Source: Maratus speciosus (taxonomy: Eukaryota; Arthropoda; Arachnida; Araneae; Salticidae). Taken from it: 64,000 nucleotides of DNA. A model generated the notes under the pieces. The model had not been told where the DNA came from. It did no database searches and worked only from the letters and a program-made list of their open reading frames with translations. Positions 56,602 to 64,000 of the stretch are shown here, piece by piece. Every line of letters begins with the position of its first letter. Position 1 is the stretch's first letter. The position numbers and the translations under genes are program-made. Location: NCBI GenBank assembly GCA_963932465.1, contig OZ010795.1:518015451-518079450 (forward strand), read 5' to 3'.

Positions 56602-58228
56602 ATCTGTGTTGTTGTGGTTTATTTCTGTAATAACAATATTTTTGATCATGGCGTCCTGCACAGTATTCACACGTTGGAGATTGTCGGCAATTCTGATCCA
56701 CGTGTCCGAAAGATTGACAGTTCTTACATCTTAATATAGGTTGGTAAGGTGCAATCCTGACCGATGTAAATCCCATGACGATCTTTCGTTGTCTCAGTAG
56801 ATGAATCGCAACTGGAGCTTCTGCTTCAAAAATTAGTTGGTATGTTGAAGCTTTTTCTCTTTGTTTTCTATTAATGTAGTTTATTGGAATATCTGAATCA
56901 TAAAGATTTTTTAGATTGGTTATTATTTCTTGTGGATCCATATATGTCGGGATCCCTAAAAGAATCAGTTTTCGGAGATCCGCAGCCTTATATTCTATAT
57001 CCACAATGTCTTTTAGGGTTTCTATCTTCTCAATCGTCTCAAGCAGCTTATTCGTGTTTTCATCACTAAACGTTTTAATTATTAGTGTATTTTTGTTTTT
57101 GGCAAGTTCACAATATATTTGTTTATATTCAATTGTGTTTCTAGTTTCTCTTGTTAGCATGATTTTTATGTCATTGAGCGACATATTCGTGTTTTTCTGC
57201 CGAGTTATCAGGATAGCTGCTTTTGAATACTGTGCATGTACCGTTGGAATTGTTGTCTTCTTAGGTATTGCAGCCACCTCCGAATATAGTGAATTATCTG
57301 TGTTTGCCTGTATGTTTTCTTCTATATTATTGCATTTTATGATTGGTTGTTGTTCCTCTACTGTTTCTATTTTTTCTCTTATCTTTTTAAGTTCTTCCAA
57401 GATGATTCTAGTATAAGGTATCGTTTCTTCTGTATTTTGCTGTTGAATTAAGTCTTCTATTACTTTATTTTTGTTTCTTATTTCTTTTAATTGTTTTTCT
57501 ATTTCTTCTTTGTATTTTAATTCTTTTTCTAGTAGTTCATTCAATTCTTTATTGCATTTTTCCAATTCATTTGTTAGAGTGGGCTGTTCTTGCAACTTCT
57601 TAATCGTTTCTAATTGATCTTTTATGATTTGTTCGTGTTCAAGGATTTTTTGACGTTGATCTAACGTCACCTTATTGACGGTGTTGAGATTCGCCGTTAT
57701 TCTATTATTTTCTTCTCTTTGTATTTCAAGGTCTTTCACCATTTCACTTGCTTTAAAGATAATTTTGTCTAGGTATTTTTTAACTTCTTCACAATCACCT
57801 CTTCTTCTACTTCTTGTAAGTGATTTATAAATCTCTATCATTTGAGTCATTGTCATCTTCTTTATAGCAAGTTCACCATACCTCGGCGTGGCTACTTCCT
57901 CCGGAGAATCTTGAGTCGACATTGAGGAATTTTGTGTGTTGTCTTCTTGTATAGATATTTGAGTTGCTCTTTCTTCTGTAGTTTTTAAGTCATGTCTGCC
58001 CGATTTTCCTGTCCCCGTTCTTCTACTCTTCTCCTTTAATTCTCTAATCATCTTTTCCTGCTGTTCCGCTCTTTTTTCCAGATTATTTTTGTTGTCATCT
58101 ATTTCTCTTATTTTTTGTTTTATTTTGATGAGATATTTTTCTGCCATACTAGACGCTCCTTTAGCATGAGTGCTCTTCGTCTTGCTGTAGCTATCTATCA
58201 ATTGTTCCAGCGACATTAATTTTGCCAT
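56474..58228 (-). CDS. ORF1: coiled-coil, zinc-knuckle Gag-like protein
   Basis: I chose ATG 58228 (MAKLMSLEQL) because frame upstream of ~58354 is mariner DNA. The frame is open across the element's 5' junction, so the true N-terminus may be missing. The ~584-residue protein has two related helical units. One begins MSLEQLIDSYSK and the other MTMTQMIEIYKS; each is followed by a KYL(I/D)KI block. A long coiled coil follows (about residues 190-280), then an RNA-binding-like region (LRKLILLGIPTYMDPQEI). Three Cys/His motifs lie at the C-terminus: CKNCQSFGHVDQNC, CEYCAGRHDQKYC and CRNC..FPH..C. Such proteins coat element RNA in I/R1-type elements. Upstream in-frame residues back to 58582 come from the transposase locus and are not part of ORF1. 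Confidence 0.85.
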   Translation of the reverse strand: MAKLMSLEQLIDSYSKTKSTHAKGASSMAEKYLIKIKQKIREIDDNKNNLEKRAEQQEKMIRELKEKSRRTGTGKSGRHDLKTTEERATQISIQEDNTQNSSMSTQDSPEEVATPRYGELAIKKMTMTQMIEIYKSLTRSRRRGDCEEVKKYLDKIIFKASEMVKDLEIQREENNRITANLNTVNKVTLDQRQKILEHEQIIKDQLETIKKLQEQPTLTNELEKCNKELNELLEKELKYKEEIEKQLKEIRNKNKVIEDLIQQQNTEETIPYTRIILEELKKIREKIETVEEQQPIIKCNNIEENIQANTDNSLYSEVAAIPKKTTIPTVHAQYSKAAILITRQKNTNMSLNDIKIMLTRETRNTIEYKQIYCELAKNKNTLIIKTFSDENTNKLLETIEKIETLKDIVDIEYKAADLRKLILLGIPTYMDPQEIITNLKNLYDSDIPINYINRKQREKASTYQLIFEAEAPVAIHLLRQRKIVMGFTSVRIAPYQPILRCKNCQSFGHVDQNCRQSPTCEYCAGRHDQKYCYYRNKPQQHRCRNCMGSASDFPHAASSSECPTLQYLILQRSNLAQINKINSI

Positions 58229-58354
58229 GGGTTCTGAATATGTTGTCAGATTTTTTGGAAGGTCTTTAGTATTTAATCTTGGTGTTGAGTGTATTGATAT
58301 ACTGGAATCAAATGATCCTTCAGTTTCATGCTCCACAAGATCCTTTACTCTCTG

Positions 58355-59109
58355 GCGCCATCGTGCATAAACCACATATTGTGGCGCAATGTTGCTGGCA
58401 CATTTTGCAGTAACTGCGGTAAGATATCCCGTAGGAAAACCAAGTACGTACTGCCATTGAGTACATCTGGGAGTAAATATGGTCCTATGAGATAATCGCC
58501 CAGGACACCTGCCCGTATGTTCACACTGAACTTTTGTTGTGCGTTCGACGGGAAAACAGTGTGCGGATTTGTATATGACCATGTGTGCATATTGTGCGTG
58601 TTTACCACGCCCTCTCTCGTAAATCTTGCTTCATCAGTAAATAAAATATTTTCCAGAAATTGTGGATTATTTTCTGTTACATTAAGCAACCAGCGTACGA
58701 ATTCTGTCCGCTGAGCACAATCTGTTACAGATAACAGTTGTACCCGCTGCACATGAAAGGGGTGCATGTTTTCTGCACGCAGAACACGCCACACACTTTG
58801 GTGAGAAACACCGACTTCAGACGCAGCAGCTCGTGTACTCGTGGAGGGGTTATCTTTAAAAATATTCAGTACATCTTCTTCCATTGCAGGTGTTCGTACA
58901 TGTCGAGGTTTCCCTGCATCAATGCTTGCTGTATTAAACGATCCAGTCTCCCGTAATCGTCTATCGATTTTTATGAAGAGTTTCGAACTTGGGCAACGTC
59001 TCCTTGGAAATTGCTCACGGTACATGCGCTGTGCTAGACATGCATTTCCATGAGCTTGCCCGTACATCAGATGCATGTCCGCATATTCTTCGTTAGAGTA
59101 TTCCGGCAT
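58355..59109 (-). pseudogene. Mariner-like transposase, N-terminal part
   Basis: Starts at ATG 59109 (MPEYSNEEYADMHLMYGQ). The first ~60 residues (RMYREQFP, RLRETGSFN) form the DNA-binding helix-turn-helix region often labelled DUF4817. A second helix-turn-helix (STRAAASEVGVSHQSVWRVL) follows at about residues 90-115. The first catalytic Asp is in LFTDEARF, and the second Asp is in WFMHDGA just before the break. Then the frame enters the non-LTR element and stops after two codons. With the C-terminal part the protein would be about 358 residues, normal for the family, with no other disabling change visible. Role in the family: binds the TIRs and moves the element by cut and paste into TA sites. 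Confidence 0.9.
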
Positions 59110-59354
59110 AATTATTATACATCAACTTACTACAATCCCACTTACAACAGCCTCCCTTTAACATAACGCCCACTGATGACTGCTGTTTTATTACACTTTT
59201 CTTCCTATACACATAGAAAATTTGCATAAAAAGTACTTCTTCTTCATCATCCTGAAAGTTCATGGAGGAAACGCAGCAGTCACGGAGTTTGCTTTAAGAC
59301 AGGGCGAGAGCTGCACAATATGTCATTCACTTGACCAGACTGAATAATGAAAGC
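59110..59354. other. Transposon interior, 5' of the transposase
   Basis: Short non-coding DNA between the transposase start and the right TIR; probably its leader/promoter region, but no motif was identified. Confidence 0.4.
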
Positions 59355-59928
59355 GTATTGATAGAGGTTGATCAGAAATGTATAATTGAAAGATATTAAA
59401 ACGGGGTGTTTACAATCGTCATGGGCGGAGTTTCGCCCTTTCCGAGCGTGCAACAGTACAGAGTTGTAACTAGGGAACTGCTTGATTTCTCCCATACAAT
59501 TAAACTGATATGGTTTATTGTCAGCTTCTTCGAAAGCTTTCGGAATGGACCAAATTTTATAACATTTTCCTTGATGTAGGTAGAGTTGCATTTTTGGAAT
59601 TAACGAATAACTATTTTGCTAAATATTTGATTTTGTATTTTTTCACTGTTTCAGAGCTTGTAACTCGCCATTAATTCTCAATATTCTAAAACAACTTATG
59701 TCATTTCGTAGGATTTTTTCTGCTCTTTCTAAATATGTGCTTCGTTTTTATGTAGCATTATCGATAGTTTAGCAATGAGGGTTTTTTTACAAATTTCCGA
59801 TTTTTCATTCTATTTGCTGTAACTTGAAAATTATTGAGATCCGGCCAGGCATTATATACTGATTTATGCTCCGTGTGATCTCCTCTATTACCCCTATTAA
59901 TATTGGACCCCTTTAACGGAACACCCTG
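59355..59928. repeat. Right terminal inverted repeat of the mariner-like element
   Basis: Complement of 50768-51330 with scattered substitutions. Ends CGGAACACCCTG followed by the TA target duplicate. Confidence 0.85.
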
Positions 59929-59930
59929 TA

Positions 59931-62218
59931 TATATATACATATATATGTCTTAGAAGAGAAACTGGCAGAAGTAATTATAAAACTGGATATACTTGTGAG
60001 TTGCTTTCTATTCGTTTATTACCTTGGTCGCCAAACAGTGCGATTTTAAGCCAAAAAGGCAGAAGAGTGACATAAGCCCGAGTAATGCTCACAATAACAG
60101 TGTTTTTTAAGTGTATGAGCACATTTTGAAGTAAATGTTTATATCCAAATGTGAATTATATAAAAAGCTGTTAAAATTATGATTGTTGAGTTAAATATTA
60201 AAGTTTAGGGTAAAATTTCAGACTTTTAAAATATTTTTCAACATACTTTACTGTAAAAACACGCCGGCCGGTTTGTTGTCCTATTGTCTTATTGGTTTGT
60301 TGTCCTATGTTTTTTATTCTACTTATTCTGCTGGAATAGACAAATGGAAAACACTAGCAGACCTGCCAGAAGAGGACGTTTATAAAAAAATGTAATGTAA
60401 CATGCAATGAAATTGAATTTAAGCTACCAGAACCACATATAGCGCAAGTTGAGAGGCCGAAAGTTCAAGAGCAAACAAATGAAAATGAACGATCCGAATG
60501 TTCTTAAAGTTCAATAATCTATCTTTGCAATCATTGTAATGCTGTCTACTTTAATAGTGTGATGACTAGAGAACATTTTAATTCCTTTTGTCATAACTGT
60601 CTCATTTCCATACCAAACTCTTCTTTAAATGATCAATTATAAGAGTTGTTTCTTAATTGCCTAAATTTTGTCCAAGGCATAAGATAGTATAATATCGCAA
60701 TGGCGTTCGCTTCGTTTCCAGCAATGTGGGAGGATATTCTATGTGAGGGTCCTTACTGCTTTAAAATAGAAGATTAAATTCACCATTTCGTTTGTTCAAG
60801 GTTCGTTTGGAAAAACGGACCAGCGCAGCGGACATATCCTGCTAGTGAAAAATATGAAGCAACTGATAAATCATATTTAAATTTATAAAAAGCAAATTGT
60901 TAAAAAGTTAAAATTTTTAGATCACAATTGAATTGTTAAATTGTATCAATCAACCTACCAAACAAAGCACAACCAATAAAACATAAACACAAAACGCTCA
61001 ACCACGTGATCAAACCGCACAGAAAGTTTTTCTAGGTCTCACGCGCTAAGGCTGATTTGCAATTTTTAAACGCTGAACGGGGCTAAAGTAAATGAAGTTG
61101 GTCACGCGATGCTTTTCCCGAATATTTTGGATTTTATCTAGTGAACATAGACATATATTTCTGTCACGAAAACCATGTTTTGGAAGGATAAAGAAATATA
61201 GTCGTTGGTTTTACCTGCTTTGAACCGTAAAAATAATTAAATAAGTGAAGTATTTTAAAATTCCTTTCTTCGATAAGACCTACTCCATGGCAAAACTTCT
61301 GAACGCGCGTGTGGCGTGAGCTGCACTTCTGAACAGATCCTTACTGTTTTAGATTTATGGTATAATATGTAGTCATTAACTCTGGAGTCGTTTTTCTGCC
61401 GGTGTGAAAAGGTTATAAGAGTTATAGTAAAATTCTTAAGAATTCATTACCGATTCATTTCTGTATACCATTCATCTCAAACAAAAATTAAACCCTATCA
61501 ACTTTTACACCAACCTAATTGGTTTTTAAACTTTAATTGAAACAGGATTTTGAAAGATTAGCCCCTATTCCTTTCATTTGCCGAAAAAATGGTTGTTATA
61601 TATGTTGAAATTTGTTATATCTGAGTATTATGTGTCAACGCATACATAAGTATATATAATACTCATGTAGTTACCACAACAATCTATCACTTATTTCATT
61701 TTTATATTTGTGATAGTTAATATTTTTTTGAATTTTAAAGTTAGGGAGTTATTTATGTTGAAATGTGAGTATAGGTACAATGCATGAAATATACAATATT
61801 CAGCACGGCGGTAATTTAATAATAAAAAAAAATTTATTAATCTCAACCATTCTGGTGCGAAAATAAAATCCAGAAATGAAGCAGTTTTCTTCAAATTTAT
61901 TCTTTTTTCTTCTTCTATTACTGACAGTAAACAAATTTTGAGTTGGCATATATACGTTTCACAAAATAATTGTAATAGAAAAAGAATGAGAAATGAACTA
62001 CACGCTTTTATTTTAAATATACCTTGTAGAATTTAAAATTTATTTTAACATGAAATAAAATAATTTCAGGAAAAATCTTATGTTAAAAAGAACTAGAATT
62101 TATTATCGGGAGATAAAAAATTGAAAACAGCATTTAGACAGTTTTAATCTTTTCCTATGTGTGTTAATCGAAAATTTCATAATTATTTGAAATCTAAAAA
62201 TAATTCCTAACAGCATAC

Positions 62219-62249
<31 letters not shown>

Positions 62250-62368
62250 AGAATTTAATTAAAGAAAGGAGGTAAAGTATAAATTTAACATAAATTATGT
62301 TGTTTTTTAAAATATATTCAATATGTCCTGAATATGTTTAGTTTTATTGAATTTATATTTTACATAGT
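59931..62368. other. AT-rich DNA, possible Helitron end at 60845
   Basis: No gene seen. GACCAGCGCAGCGGACAT...CCTGCTAG|T at 60818-60846 looks like a Helitron 3' end. A reversed relative (GTGCTGGTCGGTTT) lies near 48530. A poly-A tract is at about 62219-62246. Confidence 0.4.
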
Positions 62369-62718
62369 TAGACAAGAAGCTTGGAATATGACATGATGGT
62401 TAATTTTAAGATGTAAATGCGTACCATGAAAACAGTTTCTAAAAAATTCAAAACTTCAAATGAATACTGAAATGAGCGTATGAAATGAGTATAAAAGCAT
62501 CAAAATATCTTCTAAATTATCATTTATTTAGAAATAGTTTTAGTTCTTTTTAAATTAAATTTCATTTCTGCCTAATGCAGTGTAATAATGAAGTTTAGTC
62601 AAACTGTGGCTTAATTAGTAATTTATGAATTATTCCTAAAAGTGTAATTTCTTCTATTAAAAAATTAGACATACAAATATCACTTGGTATATTTCAACTA
62701 TTTCGCGAGTTTTGCTAG
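62369..62718 (+). mobile_element. Helitron 3'-end fragment
   Basis: Aligns with 15168-15507 of the large Helitron, from GACAAGAAGCTTGGAAT to TTTTGCTAG|T. The terminal hairpin has lost several bases. 5'-truncated copy. Confidence 0.7.
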
Positions 62719-63239
62719 TGATATATAATATTGATATATATAATTTATAGATATTGTAAATGTAATGATATATTTACAATATCTCTTAAGACTTTTCTTA
62801 CAATAAAATTCAATTAAAAATACTTTCTGATACATTCACAAAGACATTTTTATTCTTAAATGCATATGTCATTTGTAGGCATTCTTAATACAATGAAAAA
62901 AAGTAGAAGTTTCTAATTCTAGAAAAATAGAGTATAACCATGAACGAAAGTATACAATAACCACTTCGGAGTTAGTAACGATTGCAAAAAGTATACTTTA
63001 TCATTAGAAACCTCAGAAACCAATATATTTTACAGATTTAAAGAAACATTTATAACAACAAAGTTTCTTTTGCTGCCCCTGATTTTCGTAAACGTTTCCG
63101 AATTAGTTTTTAGCTCACAGGCTATCAAAGCCTGAGAGCTAATGTGCCCGCCGGTTCCGTATGTATGCATGTACGTATGTACATACGTAAAGCGATAACT
63201 CTTGATAGAAACAACAGATTCGCTTCAAATTTTTTTTCT
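62719..63239. other. Non-coding interval with a short hairpin
   Basis: AT-rich. An inverted repeat TTAGCTCACAGGC/GCCTGAGAGCTAA lies at about 63111-63142, next to a GTATGTA/TACATAC palindromic run (63160-63188). No gene. Confidence 0.5.
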
Positions 63240-64000
63240 AGGTTCATTCTGATAAAGCGGTTTCCTGATTAGTTTTGGGTGTTCATTTGTTAAGCATAAA
63301 GGGGGGGGGGTAATCTCCCCTTAATTTAGATAAATGAGTTTTTCATGCAGAATTATTCGATTTGCCTCAAATTTGGTATAGTGTTTATTATGTTGGAGAG
63401 CTGCCTTGATTAGATTAGGAGGTTCATTAGTTAAGTATAAAGGATGGAAAGGGAGCTAGCTCTCCCCCCTTAATTTAGATAAATGAGTTTTTCATGCAGA
63501 ACTATTAGGTTTGCTTCAAATTTTGTATACGGGTTTATTATGTTAAGGAGCTTCCTTGATTAGATTTGGAGGTTCATTAGTTAAGTATAAAAGGGGGAAG
63601 GGAGGCAACACCCCTTAATTTAGATAAATGGGTTTTACATGCAGAATTATTCAATTTGCTCCAAATTTGGTGTACCCGTTTATTATGTTAAGGAGCTGCC
63701 TTGATTATATTTGGAGGTTCATTAGTTAAGTATAAGGGAGGAAAGGGGGGGTAGACTCCCCCCTCTTAACTTAGATAAATGGGTTTTTCATGCAGAGTTA
63801 TTCGATTTGCTCCAAATTTGGTATACCGGTTTATTATGTAAAGGAGCTGCCTTGATTAAATTTGAAGGTTTATTGGTTAAGTATAAAGAAGTGGGCGGGG
63901 GCTATCCTTAATTTTGTTAAATGGATTTTTCATGCAAAATTATTAGATTTGTTTCAAGCTTGATATACCTGTTTTTTTCCGATATGGCGCTTCCTTCATT
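63240..64000. repeat. Tandem array, ~147-bp unit, at least 5 copies
   Basis: The landmark GGTTCATTAGTTAAGTATAA recurs near 63280, 63421, 63571, 63716 and 63867 (first and last copies diverged). Each copy is followed by a G-rich patch, then TTAATTTAGATAAATG and TTTTTCATGCAGA. The array continues beyond the window. Confidence 0.8.

Larger units (their letters stand above)
52183..58354 (-). mobile_element. I/R1-group non-LTR retrotransposon (6.2 kb)
   Basis: Inserted into the mariner transposase with the 9-bp duplication GCGCCATCG (52174-52182 and 58355-58363; one further T is ambiguous). Minus-strand order: ORF1 with zinc knuckles, then ORF2 with AP-type endonuclease, reverse transcriptase, RNase H and zinc-binding C-terminus, then a ~450-bp 3' region ending in a short TTAC repeat (52183-52198) instead of poly-A. 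The RNase H and endonuclease point to the I/R1/LOA group. The ORF1 frame is open from the very first base of the element, so a small 5' truncation is possible. Confidence 0.92.
50768..59928 (-). mobile_element. Mariner-like DNA transposon with long TIRs, split by a non-LTR element
   Basis: The termini CAGGGTGTTCCGTTAA are inverted at 50768 and 59928 and flanked by TA (50766-50767, 59929-59930). The inverted repeats extend about 560 bp inward (to ~51330 and from ~59355), with scattered differences. The interior holds one minus-strand transposase gene in two pieces. Without the 6.2-kb retrotransposon (52183-58354) the transposon is about 3 kb. Confidence 0.9.

Noticed and set aside
58229..58582. 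N-terminal 118 residues of the longest ORF1 frame
   Set aside because: Everything beyond about 58354 is mariner transposase DNA read in the wrong frame, and the rest precedes the first ATG of the element.

Overview
The window is AT-rich eukaryotic DNA that is almost entirely nested transposable elements. Invertebrate, most likely arthropod, DNA is suggested by Helitrons whose 5' ends read TCTATA..TATAAAG, a mariner-type transposase with a DD41D spacing, an I/R1-group non-LTR retrotransposon, hAT elements with GGCCGG-rich ends, tRNA-derived SINEs and Penelope-like (PLE) remnants. I found no convincing host gene, rRNA gene or functional tRNA gene. The species cannot be fixed from the sequence.

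Region by region. 1-6.5 kb: copies of a dispersed repeat interrupted by MITEs (a TTAA-target element at 1625-1825, a TA-target element at 3507-4068), and two minus-strand Helitron 3' ends (2120 and 5173). 6.5-9.2 kb: MITEs and a small Helitron (7226-8704). 10.35-15.5 kb: a 5.2-kb non-autonomous Helitron with about ten degenerate internal repeats, holding a hAT element (11682-13297) and a SINE (14893-15135). 16.3-25.5 kb: tandem arrays, palindromic MITEs, a pair of inverted SINE copies and a foldback with ~360-bp arms (24681-25452). 25.87-41.56 kb: a Helitron-like repeat split by a complete 14.5-kb Ty3/Gypsy LTR retrotransposon (26734-41237, 5-bp target duplication GATGT, nearly identical LTRs). 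Its pol is itself split near the 3' end by a hAT element (34336-35768, 8-bp duplication CCATGGGA). 42.3-47.8 kb: a SINE-like composite with an almost perfect tRNA cloverleaf, a PLE remnant (GIY-YIG end), and two long inverted-repeat structures carrying hammerhead-ribozyme-like motifs. One of these lies in a Helitron (46126-50401), which in turn lies in a MITE. 50.77-59.93 kb: a long-TIR mariner-like transposon whose otherwise open transposase is split by a 6.2-kb non-LTR retrotransposon (52183-58354, 9-bp duplication GCGCCATCG). 60-64 kb: AT-rich DNA, a Helitron 3' fragment and a ~147-bp tandem array running off the end.

Several insertions can be verified inside the window because another copy of the target repeat supplies the empty site: the Gypsy element, the Helitron at 46126, the TTAA MITE and the TA MITE. 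The Gypsy coding region carries gag, protease, reverse transcriptase, RNase H and integrase. It is broken by two frame changes at poly-A runs, one in-frame TAA, and the hAT insertion. The non-LTR element has ORF1 (coiled coil plus zinc knuckles) and ORF2 (endonuclease, RT, RNase H), with one premature TGA before a zinc-binding C-terminus.

The observations I rate highest are hammerhead-like motifs at three PLE-type loci, a zinc knuckle at the C-terminus of Gypsy pol rather than in gag, and a tRNA-like module repeated in palindromic composites.
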